Positions 1 to 9,093 of a stretch of 64,000 nt of DNA are shown here, piece after piece; positions within the stretch are counted from its first letter, which is position 1; every line of letters starts with the position of its first letter. The stretch covers positions 2,798,620-2,862,619 of the forward strand of contig NZ_CP013233.1 in NCBI RefSeq assembly GCF_001584165.1. The letters are read 5' to 3'. The notes below the pieces were generated by a model. It did no database searches. It had not been told where the DNA came from and saw only the letters and a program-made list of their open reading frames with translations. The translations under genes and the position numbers were made by a program. This DNA is from Collimonas arenae (GTDB lineage: Bacteria > Pseudomonadota > Gammaproteobacteria > Burkholderiales > Burkholderiaceae_D).

Positions 1-2
1 GC

Positions 3-389
3 CGCGGAATGCTGACGCAGATCGCCGACGAGCTCAATAAAGTGCGCTTTACCGAAGACGATATCGCAATTTTCGTCGGTGAATATCTGTCAGAACCCAA
101 AGCCAATGTTTTCTTTGAGTCACCGCCAAAACCGCTGACGCTGGCCCGTTTCAGCGCCGCACTTGCCAAACGCGGCGTGGCATTGTCGCGCAAGACGCAA
201 ATGCTGTATCGCGGCAAACACGTGTTCATCAATGGTGAATCGTTTGCAGCCGGCCGCGCCGACAAGACATCGCTGACCCAACTGGCAGACCAGCGCCGAC
301 TCGACGGCGAGGCTGCCAGCAAGGTGTCGACAGACGTGCTAGAGGCGCTCTACACCTGGTATGAGGACGGCTGGGTCACGCTGGGCTGA
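3..389 (+). CDS. C-terminal part of a cupin (JmjC-type) ribosomal oxygenase-like protein, 5' end outside the window
   Basis: The reading frame is open from the left edge, so the gene begins upstream of the window; the ATG at 9 is probably internal. About 128 residues remain, ending YEDGWVTLG. The segment with FVGEYLSEPK and a helical, winged-helix-like tail resembles the C-terminal domain of RoxA/YcfD-type cupins, which hydroxylate an arginine of ribosomal protein uL16 using Fe(II) and 2-oxoglutarate. The catalytic cupin core with its HxD...H iron ligands would lie outside the window, so the activity cannot be checked here. Family assignment comes from recognition of the tail only. It is followed by a large hairpin that may end its transcript. 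Confidence 0.55.
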   Translation, partial: RGMLTQIADELNKVRFTEDDIAIFVGEYLSEPKANVFFESPPKPLTLARFSAALAKRGVALSRKTQMLYRGKHVFINGESFAAGRADKTSLTQLADQRRLDGEAASKVSTDVLEALYTWYEDGWVTLG

Positions 390-435
390 TATAGCTAGCA
401 AACGCCGTCGCTGCCCTCCACATAGCCGACATATT

Positions 436-480
436 TACGGCCTCGAAATTTCTGCTAGCCGCAGGGATTTCGGGGCCGTA
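436..480. terminator. long imperfect hairpin after the cupin gene
   Basis: Arms 436-449 and 467-480 are 14 bases each and pair with one G-U wobble. The loop contains a further 4-bp pairing (CTGC 452-455 with GCAG 461-464), giving an extended stem. There is no T-run after it, so it may be a factor-dependent terminator, an mRNA-stabilising stem or a REP-like element. It lies 47 bases after the stop of the cupin gene. Confidence 0.45.
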
Positions 481-723
481 CTCATATGCAAGCGATAATA
501 TTCACATTAGAAACCGCAGTACAGTTTCAAAAACTCGCGCCTGGATAAACCGCATGGAATCCGTGAGCAAATCTATTTGAATGTAAATAAGAATAATAAA
601 ATGGATATCAAAGAAAATAATTATGCGCGGATTTACGCATTATTATCAATAATTAACATTCTATCATTTAACAAATCATTACTTACCACCCACGCATTTA
701 GCGACAGTAAAGGACTGGAAAAT

Positions 724-752
724 CCCGCTCATACAGCGGGCATTTTCATTTA
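724..752 (+). terminator. possible small rho-independent terminator
   Basis: CCCGCT at 724-729 pairs with AGCGGG at 735-740 around a 5-base loop and is followed by the T-rich stretch CATTTTCATTT. It lies in the gene-free interval 390-1067, which is AT-rich around 570-700. An ORF at 577-897 runs through this hairpin and is not convincing as a gene. I see no RNA gene that I can name in the interval. Confidence 0.4.
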
Positions 753-931
753 CTCGAATAAGCCGCAATCGCACTGCCACCGCCCCGAAGCAGGCGAATA
801 TAGGCCCCCAGCATGGCGGATTATTGCAAACGAATCAGGCCTGCATAGTCCAGCTTCAGCGCTCCCTGTTGCGCTGATACAAATTCTTACTAAATAGCAA
901 ACCGTTCATGTCTTATTTGACAAATTCCAGC

Positions 932-937
932 TATAAT
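932..937 (+). promoter_or_regulatory. candidate -10 element for the alanine-rich lipoprotein
   Basis: A perfect TATAAT lies about 130 bases upstream of the lipoprotein start. A TTGACA at 917-922 is only 9 bases away, too close to act as its -35, so the -35 is not clear. If this promoter is used, the mRNA carries a leader of roughly 120 nt containing the palindrome at 1012-1029. Confidence 0.35.
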
Positions 938-1011
938 CCTGTCCTGGAAAGTTTTTGTTGCATCGCGATGCGCGGTTCCGGCAAAGCACTGCGAAAACAT
1001 CCTGTAGAGCG

Positions 1012-1029
1012 ATAATTACCGGTAATTAT
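1012..1029. promoter_or_regulatory. 18-bp perfect palindrome in the lipoprotein leader
   Basis: ATAATTACC followed directly by GGTAATTAT is a perfect palindrome without a loop, so it looks more like a binding site for a dimeric protein than an RNA hairpin. Flanking GCGAT (1009-1013) and ATCGC (1032-1036) add a weaker outer symmetry. It ends 38 bases before the ATG at 1068. The cognate regulator is unknown. Confidence 0.5.
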
Positions 1030-1067
1030 TCATCGCAAAATTTTTGATTACTACTGAAGGAACATTC

Positions 1068-1391
1068 ATGAAAAAAACACTGTTGATCGCATCCCTGTTG
1101 GCTCTGACTCTGGCTGCTTGCGGCAAAAAAGACGACGCAGCTGCTCCTGCTGCTGACGCTTCGACTCCAGCTCCAATGGCTGCACCTGCTGCTGCCGACG
1201 CTGCTGCTTCCGCTGCTTCCGATGCTGCTGCTGCCGCTACTGCTGCTGGCTCCGCTGCTGCTGACGCTGCTACTGCTGCTGGCGCCGCTGCTACTGCTGC
1301 TGGTTCCGCTGCTGCTGATGCCGCTCACACAGCTGTTGACGCTGCTGCTGACGCTGCTAAAGCTGCTGCCGCTCCTGCTGCTTCCAAGTAA
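1068..1391 (+). CDS. small alanine-rich lipoprotein of unknown function
   Basis: 107 residues. The ATG at 1068 is chosen over the TTG at 1044 because GAAGG (1056-1060) is well placed and translation then opens with a classic lipoprotein signal, MKKTLLIASLLALTLAAC, with the lipobox cysteine at residue 18. The mature part is more than half alanine, broken by Asp, Ser, Thr and Gly, with a repeated TAAGSAAADAA segment. It probably forms an amphipathic alanine-zipper helix, as proposed for OprI/Lpp-like lipoproteins; this is inference. The gene uses GCT heavily for alanine, unlike the GC-rich neighbours, which may reflect strong expression. It is monocistronic, with its own terminator. No specific function can be assigned. 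Confidence 0.8.
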   Translation: MKKTLLIASLLALTLAACGKKDDAAAPAADASTPAPMAAPAAADAAASAASDAAAAATAAGSAAADAATAAGAAATAAGSAAADAAHTAVDAAADAAKAAAAPAASK

Positions 1392-1404
1392 TCATTGGCT
1401 GCAT

Positions 1405-1436
1405 AAAAAAAGCCGACCCTTGGGTCGGCTTTTTTA
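1405..1436. terminator. bidirectional rho-independent terminator
   Basis: AGCCGACCC (1411-1419) pairs with GGGTCGGCT (1422-1430), flanked by an A-run before and a T-run after. It ends the lipoprotein transcript on the plus strand and can also end the convergent MBL-hydrolase transcript. Confidence 0.9.
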
Positions 1437-1534
1437 TTGTCCAAATTTTCCAGGACGTTACGTTACCTACGACGTCCTACCCTTCACTCTCCGCTGTGCC
1501 CTTCAGGCACGGTAAAAATCGAGCAAGCCAGCAA

Positions 1535-2316
1535 TCAGGCCTCGATCCAGCCAAAGCCTCTTCCTGACAAGCAATCGTCACCTCCACCGACTCACTGCTA
1601 CGTCCGCCGCATAAAGCGGCATAAGCCAGTTCAGGCAGATTATTTCGCGTGCTCAAATGCGCACCGACCACCTTGCGCAAACGCGACTGATCCATTGCCG
1701 CCAGGATTTCGCGCGCGCTGTCATTCGACAAATGGCCGTATTCGCCACCGATGCGACGCTTGAGTGAAGCCGGATAAGCCGAGTTGGCCAACATCTGCCG
1801 ATCGTGGTTGCACTCCAGGACCAAGGCATCACTCCCGCCCAGCGCCTGCACCAGGTGATCGGTAAGTTTGCCAGCATCTGTCAAAACGCCCAGCTTGCGA
1901 TTGCCGTCGCCGGCCACGTACTGCACAGGCTCGCGCGCGTCGTGAGGAACCGTATAGGGAATGAGCTGGAGATCGCCAATGGCGAGCGAGTCGCCATCGC
2001 GGCAGAAGCGGACCTCGACATCGCCGCAATCCATGCGCAAGGCTTGATAAGTACCGAATGTGAGCCAGACTGGCAGGCGATACCGTCGGGCGAATTTGAA
2101 AACGCCACCGACATGATCCTGATGTTCATGGGTGACGACAATGGCGGACAGAACTGAGCCATCCAGGCCCAAGCGCGCCAGGCGCCGCTCGGTTTCGCGT
2201 ATGCCGAAACCGCAATCGAGCATCACATTGGTGGTTGTGCTACCCGATGTCGCCGAAATCAGCAATGCGTTGCCTTCGCTACCGCTACCCAAGCTTGCGA
2301 ACTTCAAGGGTAGCAC
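1535..2316 (-). CDS. metallo-beta-lactamase-fold hydrolase (WalJ/YycJ-like), frameshifted near its end in this sequence
   Basis: A soluble MBL-fold protein of about 260 residues. It opens with the SLGSGSEGNA signature of the YycJ/WalJ group, has the metal-binding THEHQDH motif around residue 62, and later histidines in VPHDA and GAHLS. As written, the frame runs on to 1477 with an unrelated tail. Adding one G at 1557-1558 (CC to CCC on the plus strand) gives the ending GFGWIEA and a stop at 1535-1537, as expected of such proteins. Family members are proposed phosphodiesterases acting on nucleic acid; the substrate here is unknown. It is the last gene of the dapA-bamC unit, 62 bases after bamC. 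Confidence 0.85.
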
Positions 2317-2378
2317 CTAACACCGGCGACGCATTGCTGATGTGCTGCCATTATTTTGCTACAGCCTCAGTCAATAGC

Positions 2379-3560
2379 TTACTTCAGCTGATCGTTCAGC
2401 AGAGCCAGGATCTTGTCGGAGGTTTTCGACAGTTCCGGATTGCCATCCTTGTTCAGCACGACAACCTGACTCTGGTTGCCGGATTCGGCACCCTTCACGA
2501 AAATACGATAGCTAGCGGCATTTTTCACCTTGTCGCTATCCGAGCTGCTGAACAGCCTGGAGAAGAAACCCTTATCCGATTTCTTGTCCTTGGCATCCGC
2601 ATCCTGGTCAACGTAACGGACGAAATACAAGCCCTTGGTGCGGTCACGATCTTCAACTGTGAAACCGACGCGATCCAGCGCCAGGCCAACACGGCGCCAT
2701 GCGCGATCGAAGCCCTCGTCAACCTGGACAAAATCACCTGCACCATTCTTCACCAGCTTGGAACGTGCCTGCATCGATGGCGCATTGGCGACCGCTGCCT
2801 TGGCTTTGACTTCATCCGCTCCCAGGCGGCCCATCAGACGCGACAGGAATTCGGCTTCCAGCTGTGGATCGGCAGGACGTGCAGTCCAGATGCTTGATTC
2901 TTTTTGGGCGCCAGACAACACTTCTTCCGCGCCACGGTGGCTGATATAGATTTCTGTAGTGCCGTTCGGACCGCGCTCGAGGCGAGTACGGAATTTATCG
3001 CGCTCACCGGTCGAGTAGATTGAATCGAATACCTTGCCAAGCGTGTTGCGGACGAAATCTTGTGGAATCTTGGCGCGGTTCTCGGCCCAATCGGTTTCCA
3101 TCACGCCGGTTTCCGAATTCTCGACATTGATCAGGAAGCCGGAATCCTGCCAAAAGTCCTTGACCTTCGGCCACAGGCTTTCAGGCGTGGCGTTGACCAC
3201 CAGCCAGCGCTGTGATCCGTCACGTTCGATGTGCATGTCTGGCGCAGCATTCGGGGCAATGGCTGCTGCAGCAGCGGCCGGGCGCGCGCCCTGCTCCAAT
3301 GTGTAGCCAGATGCGGTTGCCGTACCCTGCGTCGCTTCAGGAATCGCATAGCGATTTTCGCGTTGCAACTGAGTCAAATCTGGCGGCACATCCAGCTTCG
3401 GCGCCGTCACCTTGCCTGCACTTTTGTAATCGATGCGATCCGGCTCAAGGACTGAACTGATCGAGCTGCATCCTGCCAGACCGGCCAGCGCCAAAGCGAT
3501 AACAACGCCACGTTGTGTAAGACTGAATTGAGTCGATGGAATGTTCTTGCGAATAGTCAT
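2379..3560 (-). CDS. bamC: outer membrane protein assembly factor BamC
   Basis: 393 residues. A basic N-terminus and hydrophobic segment end in the lipobox LAGC (Cys about residue 31), followed by the disordered stretch with VLEPDRIDYKSA that in E. coli BamC binds BamD. Two helix-grip domains follow, the first around RWLVVNATPESLWP and the second around DEGFDRAWRRVGLALDRVGF. BamC is a lipoprotein of the BAM complex, which inserts beta-barrel proteins into the outer membrane; the adhesin, TonB receptor and efflux channel encoded here would be clients. It lies 53 bases downstream of dapA, the dapA-bamC order usual in proteobacteria. Confidence 0.93.
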   Translation of the reverse strand: MTIRKNIPSTQFSLTQRGVVIALALAGLAGCSSISSVLEPDRIDYKSAGKVTAPKLDVPPDLTQLQRENRYAIPEATQGTATASGYTLEQGARPAAAAAAIAPNAAPDMHIERDGSQRWLVVNATPESLWPKVKDFWQDSGFLINVENSETGVMETDWAENRAKIPQDFVRNTLGKVFDSIYSTGERDKFRTRLERGPNGTTEIYISHRGAEEVLSGAQKESSIWTARPADPQLEAEFLSRLMGRLGADEVKAKAAVANAPSMQARSKLVKNGAGDFVQVDEGFDRAWRRVGLALDRVGFTVEDRDRTKGLYFVRYVDQDADAKDKKSDKGFFSRLFSSSDSDKVKNAASYRIFVKGAESGNQSQVVVLNKDGNPELSKTSDKILALLNDQLK

Positions 3561-3613
3561 GTGGATACAGGATCAAAGAGACGAAGGAAATTGGAAACGC
3601 CTGTCAGCGCAGC

Positions 3614-4492
3614 TTATTTTAATACACCAGATTCACGCAGCGCCTCACGCACCGTCGCATGATACTCGGCAGACAACGGCACCAGCGGCAAACGAATACC
3701 GTCCGCCATCAGTCCCATTTCCGTCAACGCCCACTTCACGGGCAGCGGATTCGGTTCGACAAACAGCTTGTTATGCAAAGGCAGCAGCTTGTTGTTGAGT
3801 TTGACCGCTTCGGCAACGTTTCCGTTCATCGCAGCGACACATAGCAAATGCATGTCGCGCGGCGCCACGTTGGCGGTCACCGAGATATTGCCCTTGCCGC
3901 CGCAGAACATCAACGCCATCGCGGTCGCGTCGTCGCCGGAATACACGGCAAAATCCTTTGGCGCCAGGCGAATCAGGTCGGAACCGCGGCCGATATTGCC
4001 GGTTGCATCCTTGACGCCGATAATTCCCGGCACCTGCGCCAGACGCAAAATGGTTTCGTTGCTCATGTCGGCGACGGTACGGCCCGGCACATTGTACAGA
4101 ATCACCGGCAAGTCGACCGCTTCAGCGATCTTCTTGAAGTGCTGGTACATGCCTTCCTGGGTCGGCCGATTGTAGTAAGGCACGACTTGCAGCGAAGCGT
4201 CGGCGCCAGCTTCCTTGGCGAAACGGGTCAGTTCGATCGCTTCTGCGGTGGAATTGCCGCCAGTGCCGGCAATGATGGGAATCCGCTTGGCGGCATGGTC
4301 TACCGCCAGTTTGATGAGGGCGCAGTGCTCGTCCACCGAGACGGTCGGCGATTCGCCTGAAGTGCCGACGATAACGATCGCATCAGTTCCTTCTGCGATG
4401 TGCCAGTCGATCAGTTTCCGCAAACCTGGCAAGTCGAGACTGCCGTCAGTGTGCATGGGAGTAACGATTGCAACAATGCTGCCCTGGATCAT
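3614..4492 (-). CDS. dapA: 4-hydroxy-tetrahydrodipicolinate synthase
   Basis: Condenses pyruvate with aspartate semialdehyde in the lysine and diaminopimelate pathway. The start at 4492 ([12 protein letters not shown]) gives 292 residues, the E. coli length; the upstream in-frame extension is unlike the family. Seen: GTSGESPTV with the Thr-Thr/Ser proton-relay region, the catalytic-tyrosine segment LYNVPGRT, and the Schiff-base lysine in GVKDATG. It is a TIM-barrel enzyme of the cytoplasm. The 129-base gap upstream (4493-4621) probably carries its promoter, and bamC and the MBL gene follow on the same strand. Confidence 0.95.
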   Translation of the reverse strand: MIQGSIVAIVTPMHTDGSLDLPGLRKLIDWHIAEGTDAIVIVGTSGESPTVSVDEHCALIKLAVDHAAKRIPIIAGTGGNSTAEAIELTRFAKEAGADASLQVVPYYNRPTQEGMYQHFKKIAEAVDLPVILYNVPGRTVADMSNETILRLAQVPGIIGVKDATGNIGRGSDLIRLAPKDFAVYSGDDATAMALMFCGGKGNISVTANVAPRDMHLLCVAAMNGNVAEAVKLNNKLLPLHNKLFVEPNPLPVKWALTEMGLMADGIRLPLVPLSAEYHATVREALRESGVLK

Positions 4493-4621
4493 GATGGTAA
4501 ATGCGAAAAAATAAAAGACTGATTGTAGCGGATCGCCGTGGCTATGGGTAAATTCCACTTGTAAATCAGGTTACAAATACAATTTCCACAGGCCAACTTT
4601 CCGTCATGGGAGCCGAAATCG

Positions 4622-5218
4622 TCAGCCGATCCGCAAGGTGGAAACTGAACCGCCACCGCCCTTGATCGCGCAAATCCGCTGCACCATGGCCGGTTTCGGC
4701 TGCTCTACGTAGCCATCTTCAAAGGCCAGCACATGCCAGGAACTGGCCTTGTCGGCGGCCAGCAATGCCGGCAATTCGCCCTGCGCCAACAGGAAATCGG
4801 GGTTGGATGGCTTGCCAAATTGCTCATTACCGATGGCAAATGTTTCATAAAGCAGCACGCCTTGCTCTGCGATACTGCGCAATATGAGCGGAAACAGGGG
4901 GCGGTGCAGATAATTGGTGACGACCACGCCAGCGAATTGCCCTGCCAGGAACAATTCGTCCAGCGCTGCCGAAAGGCCGGTTTCAAGGTCGATCTGACGC
5001 GTGGCGAGGCCCGCTGCCGCCAATGCTGCCAGCGGCGCTGGATTGCGATCCACCGCCAGCACGTCCAGCCCGTGGTGAGCCAGCCAGAGCGCATGGCGAC
5101 CGTCGCCGCAGGCCAGGTCGAGCACCTTGCTACCGGCGGGCAACAGTCCGCCAAAGCGGCGGACCCACGGCGACGCCGCGCTGGTCAAAGTATCGCTGTT
5201 GATCTGACTTGGTAACAT
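4622..5218 (-). CDS. class I SAM-dependent methyltransferase (TehB-like)
   Basis: 198 residues from the ATG at 5218, chosen because it lies just after the trpS stop; the longer frame would overlap trpS and adds unrelated residues. The SAM-binding motif I is VLDLACGDGRHALWLA, followed by the acidic end of strand 2 in VLAVDRN. The central region VVVTNYLHRPLFP fits motif IV of small TehB/UbiE-like methyltransferases. The substrate is unknown. It lies 28 bases after trpS on the same strand and is probably cotranscribed. Confidence 0.8.
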   Translation of the reverse strand: MLPSQINSDTLTSAASPWVRRFGGLLPAGSKVLDLACGDGRHALWLAHHGLDVLAVDRNPAPLAALAAAGLATRQIDLETGLSAALDELFLAGQFAGVVVTNYLHRPLFPLILRSIAEQGVLLYETFAIGNEQFGKPSNPDFLLAQGELPALLAADKASSWHVLAFEDGYVEQPKPAMVQRICAIKGGGGSVSTLRIG

Positions 5219-5246
5219 CTGTGCGTGTTCGATAGCAGGATGGTAC

Positions 5247-6449
5247 TCAGGCGTAGCCCAAGCCCATCGCTTCGCGCACATCGCGCATCGTATCCTGCGC
5301 CAGTTTGCGTGCATGGTCGCAACCGTCCGCAACAATCGCCCGCACCAGCGATGGATCGTCCAGATATTGCTGGGCGCGCTCGTGCATCGGCTCCTGCTCC
5401 CGGATGATGGCGTCGATCACCGGCTGCTTGCATTCGAGGCAACCAATGCCGGCGCTGCGGCAACCCTTGTCGGCCCAGGCCCTGGTCGCATCGTCGGAAT
5501 ACACTACGTGGAATTGCCATACCGGACACTTGTCCGGATTGCCAGGATCGGTGCGCCGCACGCGCGCCGGATCGGTCGGCATGGTACGGACTTTCTTCGT
5601 GACCACATCTTTGTCTTCGCGTAGCGCGATCGCGTTGCCGTAGCTCTTCGACATCTTCTGTCCGTCCAGGCCGGGCAGGCGCGATGCCTCAGTCAGCAGC
5701 GCCTGCGGTTCCGACAGGATCAGCTTGCGGCTGCCTTCGAGGAAACCGAACAGACGCTCACGGTCGATCATCGACAGGTTCTGGGCGTCGTCCAGCATCG
5801 CCTTGGCCTGCTCCAGCGCACTCTCGCTACCCTGCTGCTGGAACTCTGTGCGTAATTCGTTATAGAGCTTGGCACGCTTGCTGCCGAGCTTCTTGACGGC
5901 ATCCTGTGCCTTCTCTTCAAAACCCTTTTCCTTGCCATACAGATGATTGAAGCGGCGCGCGATCTCTCGCATCATCTCGATATGCGGCACCTGATCGTCG
6001 CCGACCGGCACCTGACTGGCACGGTAAATCAGCACGTCGGCGGCCTGCAGCAGCGGATAGCCGAGGAAACCGTAAGTGGTCAGATCGCGATCTGCCAGCT
6101 TTTCCTGCTGATCCTTGTAGGTAGGCACCCGCTCCAGCCAGCCTAGCGGCGTCGCCATTGACAGCAGCAGGTGCAGCTCGGCATGCTCCGGCACTTTGGA
6201 CTGGATGAACAGAGTCGCCTGCGACGGATCCACGCCGGCCGCCAGCCAGTCGATCAACATCTCCCAGGTACTGGTCTCGATCACGCTGGGATCGTCGTAA
6301 TGGGTGGTCAACGCGTGCCAGTCGGCGACGAAGAACAGGCATGGCAGTTCGGATTGCAGCCGAATCCAGTTCTTGAGGGCGCCGTGATAGTGGCCAAGAT
6401 GCAGCGCCCCGGTGGGGCGCATGCCGGAAACAACGCGGTCAGGATACAT
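5247..6449 (-). CDS. trpS: tryptophanyl-tRNA synthetase
   Basis: 400 residues, the longer beta-proteobacterial form. Class I signatures are present: a HIGH-like TGALHLGHYHG near residue 13 and KMSKSYGNAI near residue 265. It charges tRNA-Trp in the cytoplasm. The C-terminal half carries a cysteine-bearing segment (CPVWQFH, CRSAGIGCLECKQP) resembling the Fe-S/zinc-type insert of some long TrpRS. It is the middle gene of a minus-strand unit, 31 bases after the M50 protease. Confidence 0.95.
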   Translation of the reverse strand: MYPDRVVSGMRPTGALHLGHYHGALKNWIRLQSELPCLFFVADWHALTTHYDDPSVIETSTWEMLIDWLAAGVDPSQATLFIQSKVPEHAELHLLLSMATPLGWLERVPTYKDQQEKLADRDLTTYGFLGYPLLQAADVLIYRASQVPVGDDQVPHIEMMREIARRFNHLYGKEKGFEEKAQDAVKKLGSKRAKLYNELRTEFQQQGSESALEQAKAMLDDAQNLSMIDRERLFGFLEGSRKLILSEPQALLTEASRLPGLDGQKMSKSYGNAIALREDKDVVTKKVRTMPTDPARVRRTDPGNPDKCPVWQFHVVYSDDATRAWADKGCRSAGIGCLECKQPVIDAIIREQEPMHERAQQYLDDPSLVRAIVADGCDHARKLAQDTMRDVREAMGLGYA

Positions 6450-6480
6450 AGATAGTCAAGGTCAAATCAGGTAAGGAAAA

Positions 6481-7139
6481 TCAACGCAAAAGCAACAATA
6501 AGGGCGAGACGATCCACTGCAAGGCAGTCTGGGCAATCGTCATGACCGGAGTCATCCAGAAATATAATACCTTCAGCAGCACCAACGCCATCACGATAAA
6601 GAAACCGTACGGCTCGATCTGTGCGAACTTGTACGCGTATTTATTCGGCAGCAGGCTGGTCAGGATACGGCCGCCATCAAGCGGTGGGATCGGAAACAGG
6701 TTGAAAGCAAACATCACCAGATTGGTCAGGATGCCCGCCCGCGCCATCAGGGCGAAAAAGTCCTCTTCGACCCGGAATACCGCCAGCGCAATCAACACCA
6801 GCATCCATATCAGCGCCATCACGAAGTTGGCTGCCGGCCCGCCAGCGCAACCCAGGCCATGTCGCGCTTGGGCTTGCGCAGCTGGCCGAAATTGATTGGC
6901 ACCGGCTTCGCATAGCCGAACAGGAAGGCACCGCCGGTTGAAAAATACAGCAGGATCGGAATCAGGATGGTGCCGAACGGATCGATATGCTTGATCGGAT
7001 TGAGGCTCATACGCCCCAACATGTAGGCGGTGGAATCGCCAAAATACTTGGCGGCATAGGCATGGGCGGCTTCGTGCAGCGTAATCGCGAACAGCACAGG
7101 CAGTGCATACACTGCAACGGTTTGGATAAGATCATTCAT
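6481..7139 (-). CDS. site-2 protease-family membrane metalloprotease (M50), frameshifted in this sequence
   Basis: The start at 7139 gives MNDLIQTVAVYALPVLFAITLH. Zinc motif HEAAH lies near residue 21 and the second metal motif FPIPPLDGG downstream, separated by several membrane segments, as in the small M50B family. The frame breaks after WVALAG. Adding one C at about 6837-6841 (GGCC to GGCCC in the minus-strand reading) restores AGPAANFVMALIWML and joins the two halves into one protein of about 219 residues. Such proteins cut substrates inside the membrane; the target is unknown. Placement between yciO and trpS is conserved in many Burkholderiales. Confidence 0.85.
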
Positions 7140-7319
7140 GGGCGGGATTCTATCAGAGGGGTTGCCGCAGTGCGTCGCAAATAACGGGGGCACCGTCCGC
7201 AACGCTCTTAACCTGGATGAAGCGCGGCAAGCATTGCCGGCGTTGCGGCGGGATTGCAGCGCCGAGAAAAATTACAAAAAATAAACACCGGCGCTAGCAG
7301 CGGCACGCCAGCGCCAGGA

Positions 7320-7943
7320 TCACAAGCCGAACAAGCCGGCGTCGCCGCGGCCCTGGCGTATCAGTTGCGGCTCGTCATCGGTCAGGTCGACCACCGTGGT
7401 TGGCTCCAGGCTGCAGGCACCGCCATCAATCACCAGATCGATCTGTTTTTCCAGCCGGTCGCGCACTTCTTCCGGATCGGTCAGCGCCTCGCCTTCGCCA
7501 GGCATGATCAGCGTGGTGCCGATCAATGGCTGCCCAAGCTCCTCCAGCAGCGCTTGCACGATGCTGTGCTCCGGCACCCGCAAGCCGATGGTCTTGCGCG
7601 CCGGATGACTGAGGCGGCGCGGTACTTCCTTGGTCGCCTCGAGAATGAATGTAAAAGCACCCGGCGTGGCGCTCTTCAGCAGGCGGAACTGGCGGTTGTC
7701 GACCTTGGCGTACAACGAAATATCGCTCAGATCGCGGCACATCATGGTCAAGTGATGCTTGTCGTCGACGCCGCGGATACGGCGTACGCGTTCCACCGCG
7801 TCCTTGTTATCCAACTGGCAGACCAGCGCATAACAACAATCGGTCGGCAAGGCGACAATACCGCCGGACTGGATGATTTGCACCGCCTGCTTGATCAGGC
7901 GCAACTGCGGATTATCTGGATGGATTTGAAAAAATTGGCTCAT
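7320..7943 (-). CDS. yciO: Sua5/YciO/YrdC-family protein
   Basis: 207 residues covering a single YrdC-like domain: GGIVALPTDCCYAL near residue 28, then KHHLTMMCRDLSD, PGAFTFILEATKEVPRR and the nucleotide-pocket segment IGLRVPEHSI. It lacks the C-terminal Sua5 domain, so it is closer to YciO than to TsaC/TsaC2, which make the threonylcarbamoyl-AMP used for tRNA t6A. The exact role of YciO is unsettled. It is encoded upstream of the M50 protease with a 180-base gap in which I see no gene. Confidence 0.85.
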   Translation of the reverse strand: MSQFFQIHPDNPQLRLIKQAVQIIQSGGIVALPTDCCYALVCQLDNKDAVERVRRIRGVDDKHHLTMMCRDLSDISLYAKVDNRQFRLLKSATPGAFTFILEATKEVPRRLSHPARKTIGLRVPEHSIVQALLEELGQPLIGTTLIMPGEGEALTDPEEVRDRLEKQIDLVIDGGACSLEPTTVVDLTDDEPQLIRQGRGDAGLFGL

Positions 7944-7965
7944 GGTTCAGGCATTCACAATCATT

Positions 7966-8004
7966 CAAAAAATGAAAAACGGCGATAGCCCACAGGCTAC
8001 CGCC
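7966..8004 (-). terminator. rho-independent terminator of htpX
   Basis: On the minus strand GGCGGTAGC (plus 7995-8003) pairs with GCTATCGCC (plus 7981-7989) with one mismatch and is followed by a T-rich run (plus 7966-7979 is A-rich). It lies 30 bases after the htpX stop. Confidence 0.7.
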
Positions 8005-8033
8005 GCATTCATGAAACTTTGGTTAGCGGCAAA

Positions 8034-8918
8034 TTACAGCGCGGTGACCTGCGGATTACGCAAAGCGGCAATACGCTGCTCGATCGGCGGGTGGCTAGAA
8101 AACAGCGACATGAAGCCTGGCTTGTCATTGATCCCGAGCGCGGCCATCGATTCCGGCAAGGTGGCGGGTTCAATCCCACCCAGGCGCGCCAGCGCATGCT
8201 GCATCGGCAACGCGCTACCCAGCAGCTTGGCCGAACCGGCGTCGGCGCGGAACTCGCGATGGCGCGAGAACCAGGCCACGATCAGCGAGGCGCCGATACC
8301 CAGCACAATCTGCGACACCAGCACGGTGGCCATATAGCCGATGCCGGGGCCGTCGTTATTGCCGCGCGACAAAGCGCGATCGACAGCATAACCGATCACG
8401 CGCGACAGGAACACCACGAAGGTATTCACGACGCCCTGGATCAACGTCATGGTTACCATATCGCCATTGGCGATATGGGCGATTTCGTGACCGAGGACAG
8501 CCTCAACCTCTTCCTTGGTCATGCTCTCGAGCAGACCTGTAGAAACTGCCACCAGCGCGGAGTTCTTGAAGGCGCCGGTAGCGAACGCATTGGCATCACC
8601 CTGATACACTGCCACCTCTGGCATGCCGATACCGGCACGCTGCGCCAGTTTGCCGACGGTATCGACCAGCCACAATTCGGTTGAATTGGAAGGCGATGTG
8701 ATCACACGTGCGCCGGTCGACCATTTAGCCATTTGCTTGCTGATCAACAGGGAGAAAATCGAGCCGGTAAAGCCAACCACCAGCGAGAACACCATCAACA
8801 TCGGCAGATTCAGGCCGCTACGCGTCAAAAAGCGGTCCACGCCCAACAACGACAGAACGATGCTCATCACAACCATTACTGCGATATTGGTGGCAAGGAA
8901 CAGGAAAATACGTTTCAT
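8034..8918 (-). CDS. htpX: membrane zinc protease HtpX
   Basis: 294 residues, typical for the family. Two membrane segments at the N-terminus, zinc motif [11 protein letters not shown] near residue 140, two further hydrophobic segments, the downstream ligand region [17 protein letters not shown], and the conserved tail [14 protein letters not shown]. HtpX is an inner-membrane M48 protease with its active site in the cytoplasm that degrades misfolded membrane proteins and is usually stress-induced. It is transcribed alone, divergently from the transporter at 9094, with its own terminator. Confidence 0.95.
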   Translation of the reverse strand: MKRIFLFLATNIAVMVVMSIVLSLLGVDRFLTRSGLNLPMLMVFSLVVGFTGSIFSLLISKQMAKWSTGARVITSPSNSTELWLVDTVGKLAQRAGIGMPEVAVYQGDANAFATGAFKNSALVAVSTGLLESMTKEEVEAVLGHEIAHIANGDMVTMTLIQGVVNTFVVFLSRVIGYAVDRALSRGNNDGPGIGYMATVLVSQIVLGIGASLIVAWFSRHREFRADAGSAKLLGSALPMQHALARLGGIEPATLPESMAALGINDKPGFMSLFSSHPPIEQRIAALRNPQVTAL

Positions 8919-9093
8919 GCGGAAAGCTCCAATCGGAAAAGAATTGCCTTGAAGATAAGGTCGGAGACGCAGATTTCAAGAGTGAGAGCGGCAATTATGC
9001 CAGACTGTCAGCATGGAAAAACGAAGCACTTTCACAATTTTCTCGCAGCAAACACAAGCCGTTCACGCATTAACCAAATAACAAAGAAGATTC

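Noticed and set aside
577..897. 106-codon plus-strand ORF
   Set aside because: It runs through a terminator-like hairpin and an AT-rich stretch, lacks a ribosome site and has no protein-like features.
917..937. TTGACA plus TATAAT as a standard promoter
   Set aside because: The two elements are only 9 bases apart, so they cannot form one sigma-70 promoter; only the -10 is kept.
1044..1067. TTG start for the alanine-rich lipoprotein
   Set aside because: The ribosome site and signal peptide fit the ATG at 1068.
6481..7202. Two separate genes in place of the M50 protease
   Set aside because: Each half carries one of the two metal motifs and one added base joins them exactly.
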